Notes under the pieces: generated by a model
Told to the model about the DNA's origin: nothing
Databases searched by the model: none
Seen by the model: only the letters and a program-made list of their open reading frames with translations
Assembly: GCF_016706325.1 (NCBI RefSeq)
Contig: NZ_JADJJX010000001.1
Location: forward strand, 1,364,001-1,428,000
Source of the DNA: Methanothrix sp.
Lineage (GTDB): Archaea; Halobacteriota; Methanosarcinia; Methanotrichales; Methanotrichaceae
Length of the DNA: 64,000 bases
Direction of reading: 5' to 3'
Made by a program: the position numbers and the translations under genes
Shown here: positions 34,183-43,316 of the stretch, piece by piece
Layout: the number at the start of each line of letters is the position of its first letter
Position numbering within the stretch: position 1 is the stretch's first letter

Positions 34183-34769
34183 TGGTCTGTTTAGCGACCT
34201 GTCTGATGGCCTGCTTTATGACCTGCCTCTTTGTGTCGGCTCAGGGATACGATCCGTTGGGAAGCGAGATCTTTCTCCTCCCCGGCGAGCAAAGGGCCAT
34301 CGGCGGTCAGGATAGTGTGAAGAGGATCATCGATCCTTATGCCGATCCTTTGGGCATTGAGCCCTTGATGAGGCCGATCGATCCACAGCACTCTGCGGAA
34401 TACCTGGATGTGATCAGCGGTCGGGATCATGCCGGCCCCTTTGCGATAATCGCTCTGAATCTGCGAGGCAACTGGAGGATGTCGATGTATGGCAGCATGC
34501 CGGGCACAATAGATCTGCTGCTGGCGCAGAATAAGGATGCCGTCTTTGGCAGGGGCATACTCACCTCTGCTGGCACGACAAAGGAGCTGTCCGCCAGCGG
34601 CTGGACGGTGAAGGATGTGCTCTATTTAGACCTGGTGGATCTGCAGAATATGATGCTCTTCCGGTGCACTCTGACTATGAGCGAAAGCAGCCTCTCCGGC
34701 AGCTTCAGCGCCTATGATGCCATGGGCGGAAGCTGGTCGGGACCAATGCAGGGAAGCCGCCTGACATAG
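34146..34769 (+). CDS. secreted protein of unknown function
   Basis: 207 residues. A basic start (MSAKKSLARR) and hydrophobic, Cys-rich signal segment (SLMVCLATCLMACFMTCLF) are followed by a mature domain I do not recognise. It contains PFAIIALNLRGNWRMSMYG and later LFRCTLTMSESSLSGSFSAYDAMGGSWSGPMQG, suggesting a small beta-rich fold. A GGGG nine bases before the ATG and a T-rich TATA-like stretch 50 bases upstream suggest its own promoter. It overlaps the end of the MinD-type gene. Confidence 0.75.
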   Translation: MSAKKSLARRSLMVCLATCLMACFMTCLFVSAQGYDPLGSEIFLLPGEQRAIGGQDSVKRIIDPYADPLGIEPLMRPIDPQHSAEYLDVISGRDHAGPFAIIALNLRGNWRMSMYGSMPGTIDLLLAQNKDAVFGRGILTSAGTTKELSASGWTVKDVLYLDLVDLQNMMLFRCTLTMSESSLSGSFSAYDAMGGSWSGPMQGSRLT

Positions 34770-34804
34770 ATCAAAGGCGATCAGAGAGAACGGTCTGATA
34801 ATTT

Positions 34805-34882
34805 AAACTGAGAATGCACGAAGAGAGTGCAAACTGAGAATGTACGAAGAGAGTGCAAACTGAGAATATGAGCGGAGAGTGA
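34805..34882. repeat. 26-bp tandem repeat, about three units
   Basis: Two nearly identical units beginning AAACTGAGAATG lie at 34805-34830 and 34831-34856, differing at one base. A third, diverged unit follows. They sit in the 150-base gap between the convergent secreted-protein and radical SAM genes, which holds no other feature I can see. Confidence 0.75.
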
Positions 34883-34920
34883 AAGCAAAGAGATGGGATT
34901 GAATCATCTCATCTCTCTTG

Positions 34921-35880
34921 TCACTTAATTCTCTCTCTCTTTGGCCTTCTCAGGTAGAAGACATTCCCCTGGTATTCAATGCGAAGGAGCTCCTTCCTCT
35001 CCACCAGATCTTCTATGATAGCCCAGCCGCCGGCGGATTTATCCAAAAATCCTCTTAAGGCGGCCTCTCTCATGGGATGAACGGAGGCGATCGCCAGGAT
35101 ATCCTCTCTTGTATCTCCAGTGAGGTCAAAGCTGTCTCCCTCGTATCCAGCCAGAAGCTCGACCCTCTTCACTCTCTGGTCGAATATCTGATAAGCCTGG
35201 CACAGCCTCTCCGGGGATGGCATCTGAACCCACGATTCTGCTGGGGGGCGGATGGGAGCTGAGACGTAGGATACATCGGGATCGATCCCCTCCAGGAACT
35301 CTCCTATGGCCTGGAGGCTGGCCTGGTCATCGTTTATTCCCGCCAAGAGCATGCTCTCTGTGGCCAGCACCCCTTCATAATCCCGGGCGAAATCTCGAAT
35401 CCCTTCAAGTATGGTCTCAAGCCTGAGGCTGCTGTGGGGCCGGTCGATCCGCCGCCAGGTGCTCTCCTGGAGAGAATCCACCTTGACTGAGACCCAGTCC
35501 GCCTTGAATAGATCCTCTCTGACCCCTTCATTCCAGATCAGGGAGGCGTTGCTTATCACTGCCATCTTGATTCCCAGGGATCTCAGCCGTTCGATCTCCT
35601 CTCCCAGGTTGATGTCCAGTGTGGGCTCGCCATCAGGGACAAATGTCAAGTAGTCGATGCTCAGCCCCTGGCTCTTTGCCATTGCCACCTTCTCTGCCAC
35701 CTCTGAGAAGATCTGCTGAGGGGGGTAGTAGGGGCGGCGCTCAGCCGACATCTGTACAGTCCTGCCCACCTGGCAGTAGGCACAGGAATAGCTGCAGATC
35801 TTGGCTGGTATGTTGTTGATCCCCAGTGACCTTCCCAGCCTGCGGGAGGGCACAGGGCCAAAGGCTATCAACCCTCTCAC
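34921..35880 (-). CDS. radical SAM protein
   Basis: 319 residues with the [4Fe-4S]-binding motif CSYSCAYC near residue 29, preceded by GPVPSRRLGRSLGINNIP, a signature of a conserved prokaryotic radical SAM subgroup. DYLTFVPDGEPTLD and the later MLLAGINDD fit the half-barrel. The last ~90 residues form a winged-helix-like domain (GWAIIEDLVERKELLRIEYQG). The reaction catalysed is unknown. The GTG start gives MRGLIAFGPVPSRR. It is on the opposite strand to the MinD operon, next to the metallo-beta-lactamase-fold gene on its own strand. Confidence 0.88.
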   Translation of the reverse strand: MRGLIAFGPVPSRRLGRSLGINNIPAKICSYSCAYCQVGRTVQMSAERRPYYPPQQIFSEVAEKVAMAKSQGLSIDYLTFVPDGEPTLDINLGEEIERLRSLGIKMAVISNASLIWNEGVREDLFKADWVSVKVDSLQESTWRRIDRPHSSLRLETILEGIRDFARDYEGVLATESMLLAGINDDQASLQAIGEFLEGIDPDVSYVSAPIRPPAESWVQMPSPERLCQAYQIFDQRVKRVELLAGYEGDSFDLTGDTREDILAIASVHPMREAALRGFLDKSAGGWAIIEDLVERKELLRIEYQGNVFYLRRPKRERIK

Positions 35881-35938
35881 CTCATCGCCTCATCGCCTCG
35901 CCACCGATCTGAGACTCAGCCCGTCATCAGACCTAGAC

Positions 35939-36793
35939 CTACAGCTCAATTGTCTCCCCCACTGTCAGGGGCTGGCAGCTCTCCCCCAATACCTCCTGCA
36001 GCCGGGAGAGGGCCTTCTGGCCGGTGCAGTGACCAGGCCGGACCACCGCCGGGCCCAAATCGAGCAAGGCGCGGGCTGTGGAGTCTATGCGCTTATTGTC
36101 TGCGCCCATGAGGTGGAATCCGCCTACCACTGCATACAGACTCTCCTCTCCTGTAATCCTCTGGGCATATCTTATGGTGTTGATGATGCCGCTGTGGGCA
36201 CAGCCGCTGATCACAATCAGCCCCTTTCCTGGCAGATGTACAGCCAATGATTGATCATCAGGAATGAGATCAGGAGTGTATTGCTCATTTTTCACCGTCC
36301 AGAATCCCTCCACCGTCTCGAAGACCTCCATGCGCGGCACCTCTCCTGTGGTCATAACCCCCGGAGCTAAGGTTGCCGGGCCGCGGCAGGGGAGCATTAC
36401 CGCCCCCGCAGCCTCCAGCTGATCGCGGGTGAAGGGAGCGCCTATGTACTTGAGATAGGGCCGGAGCTTCAATTTGGGGGAGAAGATCTCGGGATGGGCG
36501 ATGAGCGGCACGGGAGCAGTCCTCTCCTGCAGGATGCCCATCAGGCCGCCGGTGTGATCATAGTGGCCGTGGCTGAGGCAGATCAGACCGATCTCTTCCA
36601 GATCTATATTCAGAGCATCGGCATTATGGAGCATCACCTCCGGGGTGGCACCCGTGTCCCAGAGCAGCTTCATGCTCTCTGATTCCAGGCTCATATCCAG
36701 CAGGATGGATAGGCCGTGCTGGGCCTGTAGCTGATCATTCTCAAGGGATGCAGAGTTCTCGACCACAATGGTCAGACTGAGGTTCTGGAGCAT
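35939..36793 (-). CDS. metallo-beta-lactamase-fold hydrolase (dihydropteroate-synthase-like annotation group)
   Basis: 284 residues. Metal ligands are seen in SHGHYDHTGG near residue 74, CAHSGIINT near residue 198, GGFHLMG near 222, and a final PGHCTG near 254. This matches the archaeal and bacterial group related to MJ0301, often annotated as 7,8-dihydropterin-6-methyl-4-(ribofuranosyl)aminobenzene-phosphate synthase. That biochemical label is uncertain, and I would treat it as an MBL-fold enzyme. It follows in the same direction as the radical SAM gene, with 58 bases between them. Confidence 0.88.
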   Translation of the reverse strand: MLQNLSLTIVVENSASLENDQLQAQHGLSILLDMSLESESMKLLWDTGATPEVMLHNADALNIDLEEIGLICLSHGHYDHTGGLMGILQERTAPVPLIAHPEIFSPKLKLRPYLKYIGAPFTRDQLEAAGAVMLPCRGPATLAPGVMTTGEVPRMEVFETVEGFWTVKNEQYTPDLIPDDQSLAVHLPGKGLIVISGCAHSGIINTIRYAQRITGEESLYAVVGGFHLMGADNKRIDSTARALLDLGPAVVRPGHCTGQKALSRLQEVLGESCQPLTVGETIEL

Positions 36794-36893
36794 GTATTGA
36801 TATATGATTGCTGAGGGCTTAAGGATGACGCGCCAGGGGTTACCTCATCTCCGTTTGCTCTTTTTTCCGGTACGGCATCCATCTGCGAGCTGA

Positions 36894-38939
36894 TCATTCC
36901 GTCTGCGGCCCGAAGACAAAGGCCACCTCCTCCCAGGCCTTATCCAGCAGCTTTTCGTAGTACCGGGCGTCATACTCTGCTGCCTCTTCCACCAGATCGA
37001 CCTCCCAGCGTCTGGCATCAGCCACCACATATCCCACCTCCATTCCTGGTGCAGGACGCCGGCCGGCGCTCTTCAGGGCCTGGAGGGCAGAGGCCTCAGC
37101 ACAGCGGCGGCTGTAACTGGTCCTGCTCAGCCGGCGGCGCACGGCCAGCTCCCGGAGATCGACCCTGGCGTCCATAAGGCCCTGCCGGTACCCTCTGTGC
37201 ACCTCCTCCGCCTCGGGCCTCAAGAGGTGTAGCTCCTCCCTCCTCTCTGCCCGGGCCAGAAGGCCGAGCAGATCCATCTGCATCCTTTTCACATAATGCG
37301 GGGTATCACCCCTCCGGGCGGCAACTCCCCGCGCCTTCATCTCTCCATTATCCAGCCGGCCGAAGTAACGGGTGTAAGAGCCCCAGCCATCGGCCATGGG
37401 GAGGAAGGCTATCCAGTCAAAGCTGTCGACCTCAGTGAGAATGCCGGTCATCTGCTCTACTGCCCTCTGGTAGTTCGATATGGACCCGCCCCGGACCCAG
37501 AGGCAGTCCACAATGCCGTGCAGTACCTCGAAGTCCATATCCTCTGCCAGCTCCTTGATGTCCATGAGCAGATCGCGGGAGATGGCGGTGATCCTCTCGT
37601 GCACCTGGATCTGGCCGAACTTGGCATTCCTGTAGCCGGTGTAGCCAAAGCAGGTCACGAGCATCCACTTCAGCACCGAGTCGATTCCTCTGTACTCGGG
37701 GTCGGTCTTCTTCCGCTTCTTGGTCTCAATCCGGAGGTTGAGCAGAGAGGAGATCACTGTGGCGAGAAAGCCCCTCACCTCCGGATGCTCCAGGCTCTCC
37801 GGGGAGAGGTTGTACTTCACAATGATGGAGGGGTATAAAGATGTAAAATCGATCTGATAGACCCGTTCGTAAATCCCGGGCTGGGGCTGGAACATCATCC
37901 CTCCCCGGTCGCAGGCTCTCAGATCGGTGATCTTTCTTGTGCTCTCTGCATCGCTCTTCCGGAAGGGGACGGCCACTCCTCTTCGGAGGGCCTCAAAGAC
38001 CTCATAGCTGGAGATCAGAGTGCCTGGGGTGAAGCGGGAGGTGAGGTTTGGGGAGAGGCCGGTGAGGCGGGAGGCCATCAGCACCCCCTTCAGCCCCCCC
38101 TCTCGATAGACGAAGCTCCTGGCGGTATCTATGAGCACCCGCCCCTCGGGGATGAGGGCGCCCTCCTTGTGATTGGCCCGGCCGTAGCTCCAGTAGGATT
38201 TGGGGGCTATTGATTTGAACCAGCCGCTGCGGCTGAAGGCCGGCTCGATGCCATACCTCTCCGCCTTGCGGAGCATTGCCGGGACCCAGTTGTCGGCATA
38301 GGGAAAGAGGATCAGGTCCGGGTTGTAGGAGCGGATCAGCTCCATCAGGTCGGCGATGACCCTCCTCTCCGGTCCATCTAGCCTCCTCTCTTTGCCCCTG
38401 CAGATCTGAATGGAGGTGATCTCCGCCCCGGGCAGGAGGGGGCTGCTCCCCGTTCCTTCTGCATCTTCTGCTCTTCTCGCTCCTCCTCCTCCCGTTCCTC
38501 CTGCTCTTTCTGCCCCTTTCACCTTTGCTGATTTTACCTCTATTTGCAGAGAGGTCAGGGGAATGGGGAAATCGGGAGAGAAGCGGGACTCATCCTTCTC
38601 TCCGCAGGGGAAGAGATCGTGCTTGGCCATATACCACTGGTCATGCCTGACGTCCACATTGTAAAGCTGAGCGGAGTAGCGGGTCTGGATCTCGATCTTC
38701 TCTGCCACCTTGCGGCCGGCGAAGATCCTGTAGCCCTCTAAAGGGCCGAAGATGGTCCTGAAAGTGCCCTCCTCCACCCGGTAGAGGTCCTCCAATGCCG
38801 CCAGCATCTCCCTGTGGGCGGGAGGATCTCTCAGGTGCATATAAAATGAATGGGGAAAGGGAGCGCTGACCTTTACCGGGCCGTTCTCTCTGCCCCATAA
38901 CTCCACTGAGCCCTTATAATATGAGTCGAAGATCCACAT
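36894..38939 (-). CDS. B-family DNA polymerase, PolB2 type with altered catalytic motifs
   Basis: 681 residues, shorter than the ~780-900 of replicative PolB. Motif A is intact (IDFTSLYPSII, D364). Motif B is altered: the usual NSxYG reads TCFGYTGY. Motif C reads HGIVDCLW instead of YGDTDS, leaving one aspartate (D478) and an isoleucine where the first should be. The exonuclease motif I also looks degraded (SLQIEVK instead of DIE). These are hallmarks of archaeal PolB2, long regarded as inactivated although a Sulfolobus member was later reported active. A Gly/Ala/Glu low-complexity insert lies near residues 145-165. Possible roles are repair or a structural one. Confidence 0.9.
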   Translation of the reverse strand: MWIFDSYYKGSVELWGRENGPVKVSAPFPHSFYMHLRDPPAHREMLAALEDLYRVEEGTFRTIFGPLEGYRIFAGRKVAEKIEIQTRYSAQLYNVDVRHDQWYMAKHDLFPCGEKDESRFSPDFPIPLTSLQIEVKSAKVKGAERAGGTGGGGARRAEDAEGTGSSPLLPGAEITSIQICRGKERRLDGPERRVIADLMELIRSYNPDLILFPYADNWVPAMLRKAERYGIEPAFSRSGWFKSIAPKSYWSYGRANHKEGALIPEGRVLIDTARSFVYREGGLKGVLMASRLTGLSPNLTSRFTPGTLISSYEVFEALRRGVAVPFRKSDAESTRKITDLRACDRGGMMFQPQPGIYERVYQIDFTSLYPSIIVKYNLSPESLEHPEVRGFLATVISSLLNLRIETKKRKKTDPEYRGIDSVLKWMLVTCFGYTGYRNAKFGQIQVHERITAISRDLLMDIKELAEDMDFEVLHGIVDCLWVRGGSISNYQRAVEQMTGILTEVDSFDWIAFLPMADGWGSYTRYFGRLDNGEMKARGVAARRGDTPHYVKRMQMDLLGLLARAERREELHLLRPEAEEVHRGYRQGLMDARVDLRELAVRRRLSRTSYSRRCAEASALQALKSAGRRPAPGMEVGYVVADARRWEVDLVEEAAEYDARYYEKLLDKAWEEVAFVFGPQTE

Positions 38940-39060
38940 CGCTGCTCCGAGAGATGCCCGGTGCCGTCTGCACAGGGATCGCTGGAACGATCCGGCGGGC
39001 GAGGTGATAAGGGCGAGGGGAGCGGAGAGCGAATGTGTTTGAATGGGTCGAGATTATTGA

Positions 39061-39255
39061 TCAGACATATTGACCAGACATATTGATCAGATACATTGGC
39101 CAGACATATTGACCAGACATATTGATCAGATATATCTATCAGATATATTTATCAGACACATTGATCAGACACATTGATCAGACACATTGATCAGACACAT
39201 TGATCAGACACATTGATCAGACACATTGATCAGACACATTGATCAGATATACTTA
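39061..39255. repeat. 13-bp minisatellite, fifteen units
   Basis: Fifteen head-to-tail units of 13 bases with consensus TCAGACACATTGA. Units 8-14 (39152-39242) are identical. Units 1-7 and 15 vary (TCAGACATATTGA, CCAGACATATTGA, TCAGATATATTTA). Each junction between the identical units creates the palindrome TGATCA. No spacers exist, so this is not CRISPR. It occupies most of the 357-base gap between the polymerase gene and the flavin-binding-fold gene. The remaining 120 bases beside the polymerase gene hold nothing I recognise. Confidence 0.92.
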
Positions 39256-39296
39256 TATGGCATAATGGCCAGGTATCCAAGGTCAGTTATCGGGGA

Positions 39297-39716
39297 TCAG
39301 ATGGATTTCTCCCAACCCTGGCCGAGGTCTATTAGAGGCCGGATCTCAGTCAGATCAAAGGTGACCATCACCTGGACCATCTCTGCTGCCTGCTCGCCCA
39401 CGACCCTGGCCATTTGACTCTTGTAGCCCTCCAGCTGGGGCCCGGATGTGGCATAATCCCTCATCCGCAGATAGACTCGGATCCCCTTCCAATCAAGGAT
39501 CTCAGCATGGGGCTCCATGATAATGTAGACTGCATTTGGGTTCTCCTGCAGATTGGCGAAGGTGCGGCCGCGGGCAAAGGCCGCGATAACCGTCTTCTCA
39601 TCGATCATCTGCAGCGAGCCCATTACTGCCACGTCTACTATTCCATCCTTGTTTGCAGTGCCAAGAGCACCAAGCCTGGGCTGCCGGTTGAAGTATTCCA
39701 TCAATTTAGCTGACAT
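39297..39716 (-). CDS. pyridoxamine 5'-phosphate oxidase-like flavin-binding protein
   Basis: 139-residue split-barrel protein of the PNPOx-like family, typically binding FMN or F420. Seen: RLGALGTANKDGIVDVAVMGSLQ, then TFANLQENPNAVYIIMEP and KGIRVYLRM, the family pattern. The substrate is unknown. A GAGG lies a few bases before the ATG and a TATA-like CATATATATCC about 45 bases before, so it appears to have its own promoter. The 13-bp repeat array lies just after its stop. Confidence 0.85.
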   Translation of the reverse strand: MSAKLMEYFNRQPRLGALGTANKDGIVDVAVMGSLQMIDEKTVIAAFARGRTFANLQENPNAVYIIMEPHAEILDWKGIRVYLRMRDYATSGPQLEGYKSQMARVVGEQAAEMVQVMVTFDLTEIRPLIDLGQGWEKSI

Positions 39717-40322
39717 TCCAAAACCTCTTCACATAGATATCTCCTCATCAAACGGATATATATGCTCTCGTGGGCGATAGCGATATTAAACCCTCAAAGA
39801 GCTTAATGTAGCGAGCCAATCTCTTCATCAGCAGATATTCCCACCTATGGGGTGATAAGATGCAAGAATCTTATCCAGGAGCTGAAAGGCCCATGGGTCG
39901 ATCCACAGGTTGGCGTCTGCGCCGCCAAGATGCTGTTCCCCGACGGGTGGATCAATTCTGCCGGGATATGCATCTCTCGCAGCGGAGCGGCCTGAGACCG
40001 GGGAATGTTTGAGCCAGATCAGGGGCAGTACGACTCCATGGAAGAGGTACTTGGAGCCTGTGCGGCCCTCTACTGGAAAAGGATGCTGGATGAGATCGGC
40101 CTCTTCGATGAGGACTTCTCTCTATCTGGAAGATGTAGACCTGGCCATGCGGCTCCGTCTGGCTGGCTGGAAGTGCTTATATGTGCCCCGGGCTGAGGTC
40201 GTTCACCATCACGGAAAGACTGCCGGAGTGGTCAAGGACCTGGCGGTCTACTATGACAACCGGAATATTGTCTGGTATCCGATCTATCCGGTCAAGGATT
40301 TTTCTGTCATGCTCTATATCAC

Positions 40323-41495
40323 GGTCGTGAATCTACAATCGGCTGTTATTTATATAACCTATTCCTATATGCTACATGGGGTGTAGCAAAATGGGCAAAA
40401 GAGGTCCAAAGCCTCGATTCTTGGATGTAGCATGCCCGAATGAGCAGTGCAATCTATTTGGAATTGCTGGGAAAGGAAACGTCACTGTGTACGGAACTTA
40501 CAAGATAAGCTCCGGCAAGGTCAGGAAATATATTTGCCACACATGTGGTACCAGATTCTGTGATAGAACTAACACTGCATTCTATGACACAAGAACAAAC
40601 GAAGAAAAGATCAAGCTGGCTCTAAAAATGGCCATGCGTGGAATGAGTGTCTTAGGAATAGCTGAGATCCTTGAGTCAAAACCATCTACTGTAAGCACTT
40701 GGATCTCGAAAGCAGCAAAGCATAGTGAAAAAGTCAATGAAGTTGTCTTGAAGGATGTAGAGACCCCAAAGGTAGAGATGGACGAGGCATGGACTTTTGT
40801 GGGGAAAAAACACTACCCAGAGAAGGTGAATACGAAGATAAAGGAACTTGGATCTGGATAAGCATGGCTGCAAATTGCAGGTTGGTGCTTTCACATGTTA
40901 TCGGTGAGCGATCTCAGGAAAATGCAGATCAGCTCGTTTCAAATACTGCCAAAAGACTCAGATCAATGCCGCTCTTTGTGACAGATGGATTAAGACTATA
41001 TGCAGCAGCTCTTCGAAAGCAATATGGAAAACTACAGCCGTTCGCACCAACAGGCAAGCGAGGGCGACCTCGAAGTCCTAAATTAATCGTAGATGAACTA
41101 TTACAATATGCTCAAGTCATTAAAATGAGGGTCAACGGTAGACTAAAAAAGTGGTCAAGAGAATCATATTTGGCAAAGATATAGACCACAAAATGATATC
41201 TACCAGCTACATTGAACGGCAAAACCTGACATGCAGACAAGATAATAACCGCATATCAAGGAAAACCATAGGTTTCTCTAAGGAGACTGCAGAATTGAAT
41301 AACCAAATGACCCTATATTTCGCGCACTTCAACTACTGCCGAAAGCATCGTGCTCTAAAATATAGAAATGAGATGGGCATAACGAAGTTCAATAGTCCCG
41401 CGAAGCAAGCTGGCTTAATCGATCATGTCTGGAGCTTGCAGGAACTCTTGACTTTTCCATATTACAAAACTCAAACCCATTAGAGGCTCACGACC
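40323..41495 (+). mobile_element. IS1-family insertion sequence
   Basis: 1173 bases, with ends GGTCGTGA (left) and TCACGACC (right) as inverted repeats. It is flanked by a perfect 9-base target duplication CTATATCAC at 40314-40322 and 41496-41504, as expected for IS1. It carries one transposase gene with frameshifts. Removing it restores the reading frame of the host GT2 gene at this site, which fixes the boundaries exactly. Confidence 0.92.
40391..41483 (+). pseudogene. IS1-family transposase, frameshifted
   Basis: The first frame (to 40861) encodes the InsA-like zinc-finger/HTH part: CPNEQCNLFG, YICHTCGTRFCDRTN, and the start of the catalytic domain at VEMDEAWTFVGKK. The rest (RLVLSHVIGERSQENADQL; FVTDGLRLYAAALRK; then TSYIERQNLTCRQDNNRISRKT) lies in other frames, changing near 40850 and again near 41150. 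IS1 elements can use a programmed frameshift between InsA and InsB, but the two changes here are not at that position and probably inactivate the gene. Confidence 0.85.
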
Positions 41496-41714
41496 CTATA
41501 TCACCTCCCTGCCGTTTATCCTGGCCAGAAACCTGGCCACAATACCCTATTATGCTCTGCGCGGCCAGGGAAGGGTCATCCTTAAATCGAAGATAGACGT
41601 GATGAAGGGTCTGCCAAGAATGCTGAAGAAGAGAAGAGATGTGGTGCGCCGGTATTCCGGGGATGAGATCAGCAGATTTATTTGTTGCTGGGCAGAGATC
41701 AAGAGGCACTAGAG

Positions 41715-42476
41715 ATGTGGTTTGCGGAGTATAGGGAGCTAATAAAAATCCTCACCATAAGTGATCTGAAGGTGAAGTACCAGAGTTCGGTTCTGGGATT
41801 TGCCTGGTCTATGCTAAATCCCCTTCTGCTAATGCTAATCCTCTATGCAGTATTCTCCAATGCATTCCGGGCGGCAGAGGATCAATTTGCACTTTATCTT
41901 CTGATAGGGGTGATAAGCTGGCGCTTTTTTGCCAATGGAACCACATCGGCGATGAACGTCATTGTGAGCAACTCGAGCCTGGTGACCAAGATCTTCATCC
42001 CCAGAGAGGGGCTGGTGCTTAGCGCGACTCTGTCTGCTTTCATAAGCTCGTTGATGGAGTTTTTGGTGCTAATCCCTTTTCTCATTGTGCTTGGCGCAGG
42101 ATTATCACCGTACATACCTTTATTCCTCATAATTCATGCTATTTACTTCCTTATAGTCTATGGAGTAAGTCTGATCCTTGCAGCTCTCTATGTCTATTAT
42201 CGAGATCTCACTCAGATATGGAATGTGATTATCCAGATGGGATTTTTCCTCTCTCCAATTGTATATCCTTTATCGGCAGTTCCATCCGAATATATAGATT
42301 ATTATATGCTAAATCCAATGACCGGAATAATTCAGATGTACCGTGAGATTCTGCTGTATCATCAAATACCACCTTTAGAATCAATTGTCTTCACCCTTTC
42401 AGCAGGGCTGTTCATCGCCATTATTGGTTCATACATATTTCGCCGGCTTGAACGCAGATTCGCGGAGGAGATCTGA
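41715..42476 (+). CDS. ABC-2 type polysaccharide exporter permease (Wzm-like)
   Basis: About 253 residues and six hydrophobic segments, with the ABC-2 motif YQSSVLGFAWSMLNPLLLMLILYAVFS at the start and the LNPMTGIIQMYREILLY region near the end. The frame is open upstream to 41682, but the ATG at 41715 comes directly after the stop of the GT2 pseudogene and gives the typical MWFAEYRELIKILTISDLK. With the ATPase encoded immediately downstream it forms a two-gene exporter for a lipid-linked glycan or teichoic-acid-like polymer. Confidence 0.9.
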   Translation: MWFAEYRELIKILTISDLKVKYQSSVLGFAWSMLNPLLLMLILYAVFSNAFRAAEDQFALYLLIGVISWRFFANGTTSAMNVIVSNSSLVTKIFIPREGLVLSATLSAFISSLMEFLVLIPFLIVLGAGLSPYIPLFLIIHAIYFLIVYGVSLILAALYVYYRDLTQIWNVIIQMGFFLSPIVYPLSAVPSEYIDYYMLNPMTGIIQMYREILLYHQIPPLESIVFTLSAGLFIAIIGSYIFRRLERRFAEEI

Positions 42477-43289
42477 TTGGTACTCCAAGGACTCAGACGG
42501 TCTAAATCCGGAATAGACAAAATGAAACTCGGTCACAATGCCGTCGTTGTTGAGGGCCTTTCGAAGAGGTTCCGAATACCTCGAGAAAAGAAGCGTACGG
42601 TTTATGAAAACTTGATCGGCCTATTTCAGGGGAAGGCTGGCAACTATGAGGAGTTCTCCGCTCTTAATGATGTGAGCTTTTCCGTCAAGCGAGGAGAGAC
42701 CTTTGGAGTGATCGGCCCGAATGGCTGCGGCAAAAGCACTCTCCTTAAGGTCCTGGCTGGCGTGCTATATCCGGATGATGGCTGGGTAATGATTAACGGG
42801 AAGATCGCGCCGTTTCTCGAGTTGGGTGTTGGATTCCAGCCAGAGCTTTCCGCCAGGGATAATGTCTACCTTTATGGTGCTATCATGGGGATGACTGGCA
42901 AGGAGGTGAGCCGCCGTTATGAGGAGATTATGGATTTTGCCGAGCTGAAACGCTTTGAGAATATGAAATTGCGCAACTTCTCATCGGGCATGTATGTGCG
43001 GCTGGCCTTTGCCACCGCGATCCATACTGATCCGGAGATTATGTTGGTGGACGAGGTCCTCTCTGTGGGCGATGAGGCCTTCCAGAAGAAGTGTGAGATA
43101 AAGATCGATGAGATCCGCAGGGATGGAAAAACCATACTGCTGGTATCACATGCTCTGGGCACAGTACGGCAGCTATGCAGCAGATCTCTGCTCTTGGGTA
43201 ATGGGAAGATGATGGCAATTGGAGATACCGAAGAGGTCTTGAAAGAGTATGATCGGATGATGAATAATGCCAGAAAGGTAAATATATAA
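42477..43289 (+). CDS. ABC polysaccharide exporter ATPase (Wzt/TagH-like)
   Basis: 270-residue ATPase partner of the Wzm-like permease. Seen: Walker A GVIGPNGCGKST, signature LRNFSSGMYVRLAFA (the SSGM form typical of this subfamily), Walker B EIMLVDEVLSVGDEAF, and switch VSHALG. It ends soon after the ATPase domain, so it lacks the C-terminal carbohydrate-binding domain some Wzt proteins use to select capped chains. The start is TTG, one codon after the permease stop, with GGAGGAG about seven bases upstream. An in-frame ATG sixteen codons later is an alternative start. Confidence 0.9.
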   Translation: MVLQGLRRSKSGIDKMKLGHNAVVVEGLSKRFRIPREKKRTVYENLIGLFQGKAGNYEEFSALNDVSFSVKRGETFGVIGPNGCGKSTLLKVLAGVLYPDDGWVMINGKIAPFLELGVGFQPELSARDNVYLYGAIMGMTGKEVSRRYEEIMDFAELKRFENMKLRNFSSGMYVRLAFATAIHTDPEIMLVDEVLSVGDEAFQKKCEIKIDEIRRDGKTILLVSHALGTVRQLCSRSLLLGNGKMMAIGDTEEVLKEYDRMMNNARKVNI

Positions 43290-43316
43290 TCCAAGCTTAG
43301 ACGCACAGTCCATGAT

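Larger units (their letters stand above)
39867..41712 (+). pseudogene. family 2 glycosyltransferase gene, broken and interrupted by an IS1-family element
   Basis: Remnant of a rhamnosyltransferase-like GT2. Starting at NLIQELKGPWVDPQVGVCAAKMLFPDG, it lacks the N-terminal ~80 residues. A TGG-to-TGA change gives a stop after ISRSGAA near 39990. A two-base loss near 40115 shifts the frame before YLEDVDLAMRLRLAGW. The IS1-family element then splits the gene at 40323. When the IS and one target copy are removed, VMLYI joins in frame to TSLPFILARNLATIPYYALRG and runs to a stop at 41710-41712, just before the exporter permease. The gene once headed this polysaccharide-export operon. Confidence 0.88.

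Noticed and set aside
34805..34882. 26-bp repeat as a regulatory array
   Set aside because: Only about three units, one diverged, in a convergent intergenic gap where no promoter is expected. It is kept as a repeat only.
39061..39255. Regular repeats as a CRISPR array
   Set aside because: Units are only 13 bases, head to tail, with no spacers and no cas genes nearby. It is a minisatellite.
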